The position numbers and the translations under genes are program-made. 64,000 nt of DNA. Origin: an uncultured Clostridia bacterium (GTDB lineage Bacteria; Bacillota; Clostridia; Christensenellales; CAG-138). Numbering within the stretch: the first letter of the stretch is position 1; each line of letters begins with the position of its first letter. The notes below the pieces were generated by a model. That model saw only the letters and a program-made list of their open reading frames with translations. It was not told where the DNA came from and made no database searches. Below, piece by piece: positions 26,001 through 37,489 of this stretch. The stretch lies in NCBI GenBank assembly GCA_944366945.1, contig CALVWJ010000009.1, forward strand, positions 1 through 64,000, read 5' to 3'.

Positions 26001-26455
26001 TTTTGGACGCCTACAAAAGCACCTTTAACAAATAAAGTATATCCCAATATGTCCGTATAATGCATACTCGGATCGCTATGGGGCAAGAATAAAGATGAAA
26101 CCATTGTTTCGGCGCTTATTGCATATGCTAAGTAGAAGGCAGCAATATGAGTATGCCAGATATGCCCAAATCAGCTTTCAACAGTAAATGAAAAATATTG
26201 ATGCGCATCTTTATTCGATCGATGCTTTTAGGTCTCTTTCTCTTCTGCAAATTAATTCACTCTTTTTACAGTTACAGTTTTCAGAAGGGGAATAACCTAT
26301 TATATCTGCAGCTTCGGTTTTTAATTAATCCGAAACACTCGGCAGATTTTTAAATGTATTAGATATTGGAAATGATACCGAAAAACGGATCTTTCAGCAG
26401 TCGGATTTAATGCGCTATCTACAAAATATGGTGAATATCTAGGAGATGATGTTTA
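26001..26455. other. leader region between the right inverted repeat and the adhesin
   Basis: 455 bp without an intact gene. A TATAAT at 26056-26061 has no good -35 partner. A short frame just upstream of the adhesin (ending MRYLQNMVNI) looks like a gene fragment of unknown origin. No strong promoter for the adhesin is visible. Confidence 0.45.
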
Positions 26456-29400
26456 ATGAAATTAAAAAAATTGCAAGCACTGTTTTTAGCGATTATTATG
26501 GCATTTTCCATGGTAATGAATATCGTTCCTGCTCTTGCAGTAGGTTCTGCTCATGATCCTAGTAGTCTATGCCCACATCATACGGAGCATACCGGTTGCA
26601 GCTACAGTGAGGGGTCGGGAGGATCGCCATGTACGCATATACATGATGCCGATTGCGAATACAAAGAAGCAAAAGATGAGGTCTTGTGCGATAAAGACTG
26701 TATTGACGAAGATGATGATGGCATAATTGACCATGTGGAAGGCTGTGCATATCAACCGGCGGAAGAAGGGCACGAATGTATGCATGTCCATGATGGAAAT
26801 TGTGGATATAAAGCGCCGGTAGAACCAGTACCGTGTAACTTTGTGTGCCCGGTTTGCGACTGTACATGCACCAGCTTGTGTGAGGATGAGTCGATTAACG
26901 AGGAATGTCCGGTATGCTCAAAGGATCACGCGAACTGTACCTTTACGACAGTAGATATCGGCCTATTGTTTGGCATGAATTATGTTGAGTATGGTGAGAG
27001 CAGCGGAACAACGCTTTCCGTTGTCGGAAATATCAACGGTAAAAAAGTCAATCAAGCACAGGTTACAGTTTCACTCAGTGAGGAAGAAGCTGCAATGCTT
27101 GATGTCTCTGGGCTTACCGACGTCTCCTTGAATGGCAATCAGTTGATTTTTACACTGGTCAATGATGAAAATACCGGAAAAGTTTCTATGAACTGCGAGA
27201 TTCCAGTGCAGTCTGATTCGCTGTCCACGCTGGAGATCACCAAGGAAGACATTCGGGTTTCCATTCTCCCGGAAGAATATCAAGCAAGTCCTTATGTAAA
27301 CCTCAATCTGACAGGCGATAAGGTTACATTTGTTGAGAAACTGCCGGTCGATGATGCGTACGGCAGCGGTACGGCATATTCGGCGCAGGTGGAAGATGTG
27401 ACGGTTCACTATGTGGACAGCGAAGGTATATCGGCCCCCCGCCAGGAGCGTGCGCCCAATTTCTTGCTTTACTATCATATGGCGGGCAATGAACCTACGG
27501 CCTTGCAAGAGGGCAACTTGCCTTTTGGCCTTGATGAAATCCCGGAAATTTCTACCGTAGCCGGTACTGATACATGGATGGGCCGGGTTGCTGATGCAAG
27601 CGCCCTTCCATCGGCGGTGCTTGTGCTGCAGGACGGAGAGTATGCCGAAAAGGAAGTGGCCTGGTTCCTTAAACCCGCCTATCCGGATGAGTACTATGAG
27701 AATGCAGGAGGACTGGTAGAAATCACGGATGAAAACGCCGATGATTATCCCAACGGGCTTGGTCGAGGATGGTATTTCATTGGTGGTATGGAGCCATTCC
27801 CGGATGACATCGTTGCTGTAGAGGAATATGTATCGAACATCAAGCACGATGTGTATTGGGCGGATAACGCAAATTCCGAGGGAATGCGGCCGATAGGCCT
27901 TGATGGCTTCTATGAGCTTCAGTTTGCACTGGATGGGTCATCAGACTATAAAACTTTGACAAAAGATAATATGGCCCAGCTGGGACTGGAAAACATTCCA
28001 CAGCCAATAACAAGTCAGCAAGGCGGTGTTTGGCAGTTTGGTTGGCAAAATTCTTTGCCAGCAAAAGTTTCATATTCCGACAGCACCGGATCCGGCAACA
28101 CATTGATCCGCGATGTGAGCTGGCGCGTGGTTTTCAATCGCGCACCGGAAAGCTATACCATGGTAGAAGTGACCCCGGAAAATGCAGGAGATTATTCCAG
28201 TGTCAAGGATCAATATGGAACGTATTATGTCCTTGAAACAAGTCTTACTTTCACTGCCCGAATCTATCAAGGCAATTCGGAGTATGATATCGAGAATATT
28301 CGCAAAGCTTTTTTGGAGCAGTTTTATCTGGATGCGGCCTACACTGGAAACCAGCATCAGTATTTTCAGTTGGCTTCGGTTCGGGATGACGGCCACTATA
28401 AACCTGTAGAAAACCAAGACGATCCCAACCTTATCACCGTTACGGTTACCAATTTGTGGCGATATAATCTGGATAATTCCCGAATCAACTATTCTATTCG
28501 GGAGGGAAAACCCGAGGATGTTATTGATTATCGGCTGACAGAGGTGGCCGGATTGGATGATGGAGATTATTTTTCTGTCAGCTATGATAACAGCGCAGTA
28601 CCCAGCTTCAGCAGTGAAGTAACGGCTGTGTACAGCGGCGGTCTTCTAAAGCTGACCTTGACGGGGACGATGGAATACCATGCCACAAAGGTGTGGCTGG
28701 ACGATGGCGAGACGGAGCACCCAACAGTTACGCTGGAGCTTTGGCGCTACCGCAGCGGCCAGCCTTATACCACGGCCTCTTTGGTTCGCAACGCCAACGG
28801 GAAGCCATATATTCTTGATTTGGATACGATTCTTCAAAATCCAGACGGAAGCTATAGCATCGATTTTGCTGATAAACTGCCCAAATATGACCCGGAAGGA
28901 TATCGCTACCGCTATGGGGTGCGCGAATACTTAAGCGGAACAAATGCCGACCGCTATGAGCAGGTGTTTGGCGTTGTCGCATCGGATGGAAGTGTAACGG
29001 ATACGCTGCCGGAATACTCTCCTCGCGCGGCGAACGATACATTTTTGTACAATGGCGGTACTTTGTCCAATCGGCTGAAAGGCATGGTGCCTGTTACTTC
29101 TACCAAAGATTGGAAAGCAGCTTCCTTCCAGTCGGAATTTGACGACGTTATGGTGGAGCTGCGGCTGCAATCCCGCATAAAAGGCGAAAATGCCGAATGG
29201 AAAGATACCGAATATACCTATCAGATGTTTGGTTTTCTGGCGGAAAATCTTACAGTGACCCATATCGGGAATTATCCGCAGTATGACGAATGGGGGCATG
29301 AGCTGGAATACCACTGGGTAGAGGAAGCTGTCTGGCAGGGAGGAACGGTGGAAAACGGAACTTATACAGGCGGAGAGAAGGTCCCATCAGCGCTCAATGC

Positions 29401-32400
29401 AGACGGATCGCGTTCCTTTACCCTAGAACAAAACGGCCGGGAGATCATATATAACAGTAGCTGCAACGCGGCCGGCGGAGATGTGCAGGAAAATTGTACT
29501 GTTATTACAAATTCCATCGCCAATGTAATTGACTATGATGTGATAAAAGAATTCTCTACCCCATGGAATGACCACGATTACGCGGATTCCTATACATTTT
29601 CGTTGTTTCGCGCTACCAGCGGTTCGGAACTGGAACGATATGCCACATTTACCATTGATAAAGATATGGGAAACCATGCGCCGGAAATTACAAAGCACAC
29701 AGAGGACAGCGCCAACTTATCCATTGAGCAGCTTGACGAATGGCATGTCATCATCCACGGCTTGCCTGAATTTGATGCAGACGGACAGCAATACGAGTAC
29801 CTTCTGCTGGAAGCGGACGGAAGTCCCGCAAACATTACAACTGAGCGGGATGACGATGGAAATTATAGCAGTGTTGTAACCAATGGCCCCGGTTTAGGCA
29901 ATATTATTTTAGTTCGAAAAGAGTGGGTGGACGAGAGCGACTCTCAGCATCGGTTGCCGGTAGAGATCACGGTATACGATAAAAATACCAACGAGCCGAT
30001 TGGCGAACCGACTATATTGGGCACCAGCATGTGGTATGCTCTTGTCAGTATAGGAGACAATGAGCCGGATGATGTCTATATTCTGGAAACCAAAGTGGGG
30101 GAGACAGAGGTTGAAAACGCCGCAGACGCCGATGGCAAGCCGGCCCTTCCCGTATATGAGGGCGCCGGAACGGAAACTGCAGTGCGGTTCAGCACCCAAT
30201 ACCATGACTACGAGGCCACCTATTCCTATGATGAGGATTTCGGAGCTTCCAGCGGAGCCTACGAAGGGATGCACTGCTATACCGTGACCAATCGCCGCCT
30301 GGGCAGCATCAACTTGACGGTCACAAAAGACTGGATAGACGGTGATGGAGAAAAACGGACGGAGCTGCAAAGCGCCCTTGAAGCGGCCGGACTGAATCTT
30401 GCCGTTAAACTGGACTTTATGAGTACCCCCTCCCTTGGTATGGAGGATGTGTATAAGATCAGCCGCACCGGGTACGGGAAGGAAGACGCGGGAGATACCA
30501 TTACCATAAGCCGCGGGAATCCCACAGCGATTGAGGATAATCAAGGAAAGGCCGTGGATTCGATACAATTGCTGGATCTGACACGGACGAAGCAAAGTCT
30601 GTATTTCTGGCATCTGCCAAAATATGACGGAAACGGCGCTTCGGTGCGGTATACTGTGAGCGAGATTTTCGTTAACGTTCACGGAAATGAAATTACCGAC
30701 CTAACAAACTATCCCAAAGTGGCTGAAGCTTGGCGGGAATATAAGAAAACTACCACAACAGGCCCATATGTGGTTGGGCAAAACCACGCTCTGGATACGC
30801 AAGAATTTACTCTGACCAATAAGCTTGAGAATACGACTGATGTAAGTTGGTATACTCTGTGGCAGGATGATTTTGCCTATAAAGAAGGCAGCCGCCCGGA
30901 TATCTATCTTAATATTTACGCTCGTGTCCACAATGCCGACGGCAGTACGAAAACCCAGCTTGTTATCCGCAATTACCGCTGGGAGTTTGAAGAGCATGAA
31001 GAAGATCCGGAAATCTCGCAACAGAATTTCTGGAAGTGCACCATCGAAAGCTTGCCGAAGTATGATGATTTAGGTTATGAAATCGACTATTTTGCAATGA
31101 TGGATTCGGTGGTGTCAACCAGTGATTTTGACTACCTTCCCACTGCCTATGCGCCGGGCGAAACCAGCAACCGTGACGATGTATTTGCCAACGCTTCCGG
31201 TCTGTTCGAGGACGATGCGCTCGAAAACCTTATTGAGAATGTGAGCGATGATCCCGATGCCGATAATTATGCCCTGATGTCCGGCAATACGTTTGTCAAC
31301 ACGATCTACAGCACCATCACCTATTCGGGTGAAAAGCTGTGGACCAATCTGCCGGATGGATACCCGCTGGTGGATTTGCCTTCGGTTACCTTTACCCTCA
31401 GCCGGTCAATTAAAGGTGGGGCGACAGAGTCCAACATCGCCACCATGACCATTTCGGGTGACGACTGGCAGAATCTGAATGTGAGCGGACATTATGTGTT
31501 TGCCTTTGGCCATACGGGGGTAAATATGCCTGCCAGCAGCTTTGACGAAGAGGCGGTACCGACTGGTGAGTCGTTGCTGCCCCGATTTGACGATAAAGGC
31601 CGGCTCTACACCTATACACTTACGGAAACGATCAACTGGGACGATACAGATGCGGGCAATGCAGGTGTAGGAGAAGGCATCTTTACTTTGTCTGACTCCG
31701 GGCAGACGTTTACCAACAGCTACAATAAAACCGGCGATGGCCAACTGTCCGTCAGGAAATACCTAACTGTCCGAGCGGGGCAGGAAGTATATCCAGCTGT
31801 CAAATTTATCTTGACCCGCAGTTATGTCACCAGCAGCGGTCTCTCTGAACCGGAAAGGGTAACGACAGTTATATGGAAAGCGGAATATGTAAAACAGGCA
31901 GTAGATGCGGAAACGAAACCTGGCGAGAGCATGGTCACGGTGGACCATACATTCATTTTTAATGATTTGCCTGTCTATGCCCCCAACGGCTCGGAATATA
32001 TCTATACGATCACGGAGGATACCAGCCAGCTTGGCGGGTTTGTCACCTGGGCTGCTGCAGGAGAGTATCCGGCCAATCAGGTCAAAAACAACGGCGCCCA
32101 AACCGATAATGTCACCAACCTTGAGGCTGAAACCAATCCTGACATCGACGCTACCTTCCTCAACGAACCGGAAACGGACCCCGATCCGATCAAGCTTACC
32201 GGCGGCAAATTATGGACCGATCTGAACGATGGCTTCCGTCCGGAAGATCCGTCGCAAGGACTTACCGTCACGCTGGAACGCAGAGCCAACGCGCAGACCG
32301 GGCAGAACAATGCCATTGACTGGGAGAGTGCGGACATCACAGGCAAAATCACTTGGAGTGAGGATGCTGAGAATGATGACCGTTGGGTTTACACTATCAC

Positions 32401-35400
32401 CGATCTGGAGCGCTATGCGCCCAACGGTATGCCGTGGATCTACCGGATTACCGAGGACCCTGTCCGATACTATACTGCGGGCAATGGCGGCGTCGCCAGC
32501 CAGAAGAAGCAGGATAATGCAACCGGAAACATCACTATGAACGACCTGACCAACTCCATGCTCACCAGCACCTCTTTCAAAAAGACCTGGGTGGATAGTG
32601 ACGGAAAGGCCATCACGGAAAATCTGTTGGGCGACGGCATTGAGCTGGAAGTACGGTATGAACTGCAGGTACGCGCACAGGCGCAAACCAGCGGCGCAGA
32701 CTGGAGCAGTTGGCAATCGGCTGATGAGTACTTTGCAAGCGATTCTTCCCTGGAAGTCCGTGTTTACAATGGTACAATCCGTGCACCGTTAGGCGATGCT
32801 GCATGGAATCAACGTTACTGCGGAACAGACGACAGTTTTAACAGGCTGCCCCTGTATATGGAAGACAGCACTGGGACTGTGTACGCGTTGGAGTATCGCG
32901 TTGTGGAGACAGATGTGAAAGTCTACCGTACCAGTGAGGATGAACCCTTGCTGTCCCAGATCTACACCGCGCCTTCTGACAATGGCGGTGATTCTTACGC
33001 CTATACGGTAACAGGGGATACGACGCTGTTTGCTCCCTATTACACAACCGGCACAACTCAGGCGAACAACACGACAATCCATAAGAACCAAATAAAAACG
33101 ACCGAGATCACCGTGGCTAAGGAATGGATCGGGGATCATAATGAAGTGTACCAGACCCGTCCAGAGTCCACTGTCTCGCGATATGACTGGGAAGTTACGT
33201 TAATTGTTCAGTGTAGCACTGATAGTGGCGCAACATGGGATCCGGAGCCAGTAGAAACCATCACCCTCCATGGAACCAATGCAGAAAATCAGAAAAGCGC
33301 AACGGTGAGCGGATTGCCAGCGTATCTTTTTGACGCGGACGGGAATCTGCAGCCCTGCATCTACCGTGTTCAGGAACTGCAGAGCGCAGAAACTACGGCT
33401 GATGGGCCAGATCGCCAGCCGCTGGATGAAGGAGATACCTTGCATGGCAGCTATACGGTAAGTTACAGCGACGATGGTCTGACTGTTATCAACACTCTCA
33501 ACAAGACGAAGTTCCGTGGAGAAAAAGTGTGGAACGATGAGGAGCAGACCCATCCGGATGTCACACTGGAACTCAAATACTTAAAAGAAGGCGGCGATCC
33601 GGAAAACCCGGCGGATTATGAACCCTTTGTTCCCGCCGCACAGGTGAAGCTGGGTTCTGGAAGAGCGCAGGCAAATCCCGGCGACCTTCTATATTATGCT
33701 GAAGCGGATTGGACTGCTGTTTGGAAAGAGGTTCCCCTGCGCTTGGTAGGCAGTGAATTGGACGATGTTACCGGCAATACCGTTTATCAGATCTTTGAAA
33801 CGGTGACGGGCGACTATATCATCGAAAACGAGATGACTGAAAACACCGCCACCATTACCAATACCCCCAGCGTTACCCCCAGTGTCACCAAGCACTGGCT
33901 GGGCGTTTCGGATACACAGGAAGTGACTGTTGTACTTTACCGAAAAACAGCTGTGCATACAATGCCGGAGCAGGTAGATACCGCTGTTTTGACAGCAGCT
34001 AAGAGCTGGAGACATACCTTTGATCCGCAGCCCAAGTATGACTCGGATGGAAACGCCTACGAGTATTGGGTAGAGGAAACGCTAATTGGCGGACAGGACG
34101 CGACGCAAGCTGCAGAAACCGGCGGATATGCAATTTCCTATGGTGGTAATGTAGACAGTGGATTCTATGTTTACAATCACAAACTGGATACCGTTTATGT
34201 CATCAAAGACTGGGCGGATGTGTCGGATTCTGTAAATCGGCCTCCGAATTTAGAGCTGACGCTGCAGCGTACGACTGTGGCTAATCCCAGTGAGAAAGAT
34301 TGGAAGCCTGTCGATGGCGCGACATACACATGGGAGACAGACGGAAACCAGTGGAGAACCAGCTTTGCAGATTTGCCAACATATGATATTGGATCCGGAA
34401 AAGCATATACTTACCGCGTTGTAGAAACTGTTCCGGGAGGGTATGAACAGGAAATTCTAAGCAGTGATTCCAACACATTCCACTTTAAAAATACCCGTTC
34501 GGAGCTGATAGATATTCCGGTGCAGAAAGTATGGGTAGACAACGGGAATAAGCTGGGTCATCGTCCCGAAGCGGTTACGGTGGAACTCTATGCCAACGGT
34601 CAAGCTACCGGTCAAACGCTCGAACTGAAACCCGGAATTCTTCAACAGCTCTGGAATTTCCTAACCGGTAGCGATAGCGGCTGGAGTGGCACTTTTGAAA
34701 ATCAGCCTAAGTACGATGATACCGGCAGATTGATTGAATATTCCATCGTGGAAACATCGGATTTGGAACACTATGAGATCAGCTATGGGGAGGAACAGGA
34801 CGGTACGCAGGTTGTGACCAATACGGCGAATGGAAATCTGACGGTTACAAAGAATGTAACTGGCAGCGGCAATCCTGCTGAAAAATTCCATTTTACCGTT
34901 ACACTGGATGATCAAACCCTAAATGGTGTTTATGGGGAGATGACTTTCCAGAGCGGTACTGCCGAGTTTACCTTGAGCCACAGGGAAAGCAAGACGGCGA
35001 CCGACTTGCCGGCGGGTATTACCTACTCTGTTGCCGAACAGGAGGCAAATCAAGGGGCTTACACCACAACGAGCAATGGTGAGACGGGAACGATTCAGCC
35101 GGGCGACACAGCACAGGTTTCTTTCGCCAATGACCTTAGCCGCATTTCAATTGATGTTTCGAAGGCTTGGCAGGATAACAATGACCAGGATGGTATTCGT
35201 CCGGATGAAATTACCGTGATCCTGTTAGCAAATGGAGCGGACACAGGCAGGACACTTGCGCTCAATGAAGAAAATAATTGGATGGGGAGCTTTACTGAAC
35301 TGGATGAGTACTACGCAGGTCAAACTATCCTCTATACAGTGAAAGAGGTTACGGTTAATGGGTATCAGTCTACAATCAGTGGCAATGTGAAAACAGGGTT

Positions 35401-36106
35401 TACCATCACAAATACCCATATTCCAGAGACCATCCATGTTTCCGGAAACAAAACCTGGGACGATGCGAACAACCAGGACGGAAAGCGTCCGGATTCTATC
35501 ACAATTCGCCTCTATGCAAATGGTGCGGAAGTACTGAACAAGACAGTAACGGCGGAAGACAACTGGGCGTGGAGTTTTGATAATCTCCCAAAGAATGAAA
35601 ATGGAGAGGAGATTCACTACACAATATCGGAGGACGCTGTCACAGGTTATTCCACAAGATACGACGGATATAATGTGGCAAATAGTTATACGCCAGGCAA
35701 AACCAGTATTACTGTCACAAAGAGCTGGCAGGATAATAAAGATCAATACGGGAAGCGTCCCGATGAAATCACGGTCTTGCTACTGGCAGATGGAGTAGAA
35801 ACCGGAAAGACACTGGTACTCAATGATAAGAATATGTGGATGGGCAGTTTTTCCGATTTGGATGAGTTTAAATCGGGGCAGAAGATTGCCTATACGGTGA
35901 AAGAAGTGTCGGTAAACGGCTATAAAACGGTAATCAGAGGTGATGCAGAAACCGGATTTACCATAACCAATATTTATAATCCGACGCTAGATTATCCCCC
36001 TCAAACGGGAGATGAAACAAGTCTATCTTTGTGGATTATGATGTGCTTCATGGCGATTCTGGGAATATTCGCTACAGCTTATGCTTACAGATATAAGAAA
36101 CGTTAA
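26456..36106 (+). CDS. giant Cna_B-repeat cell-wall-anchored adhesin
   Basis: A 3,216-residue secreted protein. Signal peptide 1-28 ends PALA. Residues about 38-165 form a Cys/His-rich head with repeats such as CTHIHDADCEY and CMHVHDGNCGY, possibly metal-binding or disulfide-linked. After an unassigned region to about 735, some 19 Cna_B-like beta units follow, each opening with a K-x-W-x-D type strand (for example TKVWLDDG, RKEWVDES, TKSWQDN). Such units usually carry self-made Lys-Asn isopeptide bonds. One unit near 2,800 (VTKNVTGSGNPAEKFHF) resembles a FctA/Spy0128-type pilin domain. The C-terminus is a sorting signal: PPQTGD (3181-3186), a membrane segment and YKKR. AGGAG lies before the ATG. 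Likely an adhesin stalk; ligand unknown. Confidence 0.88.
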   Translation: MKLKKLQALFLAIIMAFSMVMNIVPALAVGSAHDPSSLCPHHTEHTGCSYSEGSGGSPCTHIHDADCEYKEAKDEVLCDKDCIDEDDDGIIDHVEGCAYQPAEEGHECMHVHDGNCGYKAPVEPVPCNFVCPVCDCTCTSLCEDESINEECPVCSKDHANCTFTTVDIGLLFGMNYVEYGESSGTTLSVVGNINGKKVNQAQVTVSLSEEEAAMLDVSGLTDVSLNGNQLIFTLVNDENTGKVSMNCEIPVQSDSLSTLEITKEDIRVSILPEEYQASPYVNLNLTGDKVTFVEKLPVDDAYGSGTAYSAQVEDVTVHYVDSEGISAPRQERAPNFLLYYHMAGNEPTALQEGNLPFGLDEIPEISTVAGTDTWMGRVADASALPSAVLVLQDGEYAEKEVAWFLKPAYPDEYYENAGGLVEITDENADDYPNGLGRGWYFIGGMEPFPDDIVAVEEYVSNIKHDVYWADNANSEGMRPIGLDGFYELQFALDGSSDYKTLTKDNMAQLGLENIPQPITSQQGGVWQFGWQNSLPAKVSYSDSTGSGNTLIRDVSWRVVFNRAPESYTMVEVTPENAGDYSSVKDQYGTYYVLETSLTFTARIYQGNSEYDIENIRKAFLEQFYLDAAYTGNQHQYFQLASVRDDGHYKPVENQDDPNLITVTVTNLWRYNLDNSRINYSIREGKPEDVIDYRLTEVAGLDDGDYFSVSYDNSAVPSFSSEVTAVYSGGLLKLTLTGTMEYHATKVWLDDGETEHPTVTLELWRYRSGQPYTTASLVRNANGKPYILDLDTILQNPDGSYSIDFADKLPKYDPEGYRYRYGVREYLSGTNADRYEQVFGVVASDGSVTDTLPEYSPRAANDTFLYNGGTLSNRLKGMVPVTSTKDWKAASFQSEFDDVMVELRLQSRIKGENAEWKDTEYTYQMFGFLAENLTVTHIGNYPQYDEWGHELEYHWVEEAVWQGGTVENGTYTGGEKVPSALNADGSRSFTLEQNGREIIYNSSCNAAGGDVQENCTVITNSIANVIDYDVIKEFSTPWNDHDYADSYTFSLFRATSGSELERYATFTIDKDMGNHAPEITKHTEDSANLSIEQLDEWHVIIHGLPEFDADGQQYEYLLLEADGSPANITTERDDDGNYSSVVTNGPGLGNIILVRKEWVDESDSQHRLPVEITVYDKNTNEPIGEPTILGTSMWYALVSIGDNEPDDVYILETKVGETEVENAADADGKPALPVYEGAGTETAVRFSTQYHDYEATYSYDEDFGASSGAYEGMHCYTVTNRRLGSINLTVTKDWIDGDGEKRTELQSALEAAGLNLAVKLDFMSTPSLGMEDVYKISRTGYGKEDAGDTITISRGNPTAIEDNQGKAVDSIQLLDLTRTKQSLYFWHLPKYDGNGASVRYTVSEIFVNVHGNEITDLTNYPKVAEAWREYKKTTTTGPYVVGQNHALDTQEFTLTNKLENTTDVSWYTLWQDDFAYKEGSRPDIYLNIYARVHNADGSTKTQLVIRNYRWEFEEHEEDPEISQQNFWKCTIESLPKYDDLGYEIDYFAMMDSVVSTSDFDYLPTAYAPGETSNRDDVFANASGLFEDDALENLIENVSDDPDADNYALMSGNTFVNTIYSTITYSGEKLWTNLPDGYPLVDLPSVTFTLSRSIKGGATESNIATMTISGDDWQNLNVSGHYVFAFGHTGVNMPASSFDEEAVPTGESLLPRFDDKGRLYTYTLTETINWDDTDAGNAGVGEGIFTLSDSGQTFTNSYNKTGDGQLSVRKYLTVRAGQEVYPAVKFILTRSYVTSSGLSEPERVTTVIWKAEYVKQAVDAETKPGESMVTVDHTFIFNDLPVYAPNGSEYIYTITEDTSQLGGFVTWAAAGEYPANQVKNNGAQTDNVTNLEAETNPDIDATFLNEPETDPDPIKLTGGKLWTDLNDGFRPEDPSQGLTVTLERRANAQTGQNNAIDWESADITGKITWSEDAENDDRWVYTITDLERYAPNGMPWIYRITEDPVRYYTAGNGGVASQKKQDNATGNITMNDLTNSMLTSTSFKKTWVDSDGKAITENLLGDGIELEVRYELQVRAQAQTSGADWSSWQSADEYFASDSSLEVRVYNGTIRAPLGDAAWNQRYCGTDDSFNRLPLYMEDSTGTVYALEYRVVETDVKVYRTSEDEPLLSQIYTAPSDNGGDSYAYTVTGDTTLFAPYYTTGTTQANNTTIHKNQIKTTEITVAKEWIGDHNEVYQTRPESTVSRYDWEVTLIVQCSTDSGATWDPEPVETITLHGTNAENQKSATVSGLPAYLFDADGNLQPCIYRVQELQSAETTADGPDRQPLDEGDTLHGSYTVSYSDDGLTVINTLNKTKFRGEKVWNDEEQTHPDVTLELKYLKEGGDPENPADYEPFVPAAQVKLGSGRAQANPGDLLYYAEADWTAVWKEVPLRLVGSELDDVTGNTVYQIFETVTGDYIIENEMTENTATITNTPSVTPSVTKHWLGVSDTQEVTVVLYRKTAVHTMPEQVDTAVLTAAKSWRHTFDPQPKYDSDGNAYEYWVEETLIGGQDATQAAETGGYAISYGGNVDSGFYVYNHKLDTVYVIKDWADVSDSVNRPPNLELTLQRTTVANPSEKDWKPVDGATYTWETDGNQWRTSFADLPTYDIGSGKAYTYRVVETVPGGYEQEILSSDSNTFHFKNTRSELIDIPVQKVWVDNGNKLGHRPEAVTVELYANGQATGQTLELKPGILQQLWNFLTGSDSGWSGTFENQPKYDDTGRLIEYSIVETSDLEHYEISYGEEQDGTQVVTNTANGNLTVTKNVTGSGNPAEKFHFTVTLDDQTLNGVYGEMTFQSGTAEFTLSHRESKTATDLPAGITYSVAEQEANQGAYTTTSNGETGTIQPGDTAQVSFANDLSRISIDVSKAWQDNNDQDGIRPDEITVILLANGADTGRTLALNEENNWMGSFTELDEYYAGQTILYTVKEVTVNGYQSTISGNVKTGFTITNTHIPETIHVSGNKTWDDANNQDGKRPDSITIRLYANGAEVLNKTVTAEDNWAWSFDNLPKNENGEEIHYTISEDAVTGYSTRYDGYNVANSYTPGKTSITVTKSWQDNKDQYGKRPDEITVLLLADGVETGKTLVLNDKNMWMGSFSDLDEFKSGQKIAYTVKEVSVNGYKTVIRGDAETGFTITNIYNPTLDYPPQTGDETSLSLWIMMCFMAILGIFATAYAYRYKKR

Positions 36107-36124
36107 AATGAAACATAACTGACT

Positions 36125-36163
36125 AAAGCAGCTGGCGAGAGAGAACTCCGCCAGCTGCTTTTT
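36125..36163 (+). terminator. intrinsic terminator after the adhesin
   Basis: A perfect 13-bp stem (36125-36137 with 36149-36161) ending in a T-run, 18 bases after the stop codon. Confidence 0.88.
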
Positions 36164-36696
36164 CTATGAATTATCATCCTTAGTTATTATATAGAATGAT
36201 AAAAATATTGGCATGAAAAACAAGACTTATGTGATCACATCCCGATTTTCGAATACACTTTAGGCTGTATCTGTTTGTATTGCCTAAATACTTCGTGAAT
36301 GTAGAAATCTAAGCATATAACATTAGCTTGTGACCATTAAAGTAGAGTATTTGTAATGGGGATGATAGAGTGAGCCGTTTCATCGTAAGGCTGAAACCAC
36401 CCTTTTCCACAATTATATGAACATGAAAATATATTGTGGAAACCGAATATAACACCTACGCCCCGCGCAATGATCCGCATGCCATTTCTAAATGACACAA
36501 CAAAGTTATACACATCTTTTCCCCCCTGGTTAATTCTTTTTTGTCTTTTAATCTTCTCATACCTTTCTCATAACAACATTTATCCATATTCTAATAATTC
36601 TACTGTATAAAAGATGGTACTCATACAGTATAGACCGGCCTTCCAAAGATTCTGCTCTCAGTATACTCGTTTATCTGAATAGGCGTATACGCCTGG
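36164..36696. other. 533-bp AT-rich intergenic stretch
   Basis: No gene, RNA or clear promoter recognised. One weak hairpin (GTTTCA/TGAAAC near 36378-36398). Confidence 0.45.
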
Positions 36697-37140
36697 TTAT
36701 GCGAAATAAAAAATACTCTGCATGTTTTTTCTGTATTCCTTTACATAGGCGTCTCCATTTACAAGAAAAATCCCAAATTCTCCTCTTTCCAGAGTGGGTT
36801 GTTGATGAACCCATATAAGTTCGCCGTCTTCCAGGGTTGGTTCCATGCTGTTTCCACTAACACGTAAGACAAAGGTTGCCGTATTTGGTACCTCATTCGG
36901 CACGGAGATCATCTCATAATTCGGAGAGTCCAGAAACTATCCTGTTCCGGAAGATACGCCCACATCACAAAGAGGCAAAGTCCTTTCCGGGAAACATATG
37001 ACGTTATCGGATAGGGAAGAATATCTTGCGCTTTCCATTAATAACTGGGCATACTCTTCCAACTTTGCTGTCCCTCGCGGTTTAAGCGTCCTCAGATTTT
37101 CATTATGTCCGAGTGTTTTGAAGAATCTCTGTATTCGCAC
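36697..37140 (-). pseudogene. S24 peptidase-type repressor (LexA/CI-like), frameshifted
   Basis: Two frames join into one protein. The upstream piece (37140-36937) ends SDNVICFPERTLPLCDVGVSSGTG; the downstream piece (36912-36697) carries TATFVLRVSGNSMEPTLEDGE with the catalytic Ser and GDAYVKEY with the catalytic Lys. These are the self-cleaving serine/lysine dyad of LexA, CI and UmuD. The frame is broken between the pieces and I see no DNA-binding domain, so the gene is probably dead. It is divergent from a Y-family polymerase remnant, a pairing typical of mobile SOS cassettes. Confidence 0.6.
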
Positions 37141-37489
37141 TGTTTAAAGACCTCATAAGGATTCTGTACGTCATATATTTTGCAAACCCAAGAAATTGTT
37201 CCACATTCGGATTGTTCCTGTTATTTTCTCATCTGGTGACTTGCGACTGCGCTGTCTGTATTCCCATATGATTCAATATTGTAAAGATATATTTTTATCG
37301 TAACCATGCTGAAGCCGAAGGCTTTTTAGCGCCTTACCGTATGGTTTCATGGCATACACCTTCCTTACAGCGCCTATTTTAACGGGGATTAGAATAAATT
37401 ATAATATAAATATCTTAAATAGAACAATAATTGAATTAGAATATCTGCAATTAAACCTATACTGAATGCAAACAAGGAGGAATAAGGAA
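37141..37489. other. 349-bp region between divergent repressor and polymerase remnants
   Basis: Contains possible 5' coding remains of the repressor (minus strand, to about 37330) and the AT-rich promoter area of the polymerase remnant, whose AAGGAGG is at 37474-37480. Nothing else recognised. Confidence 0.35.
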
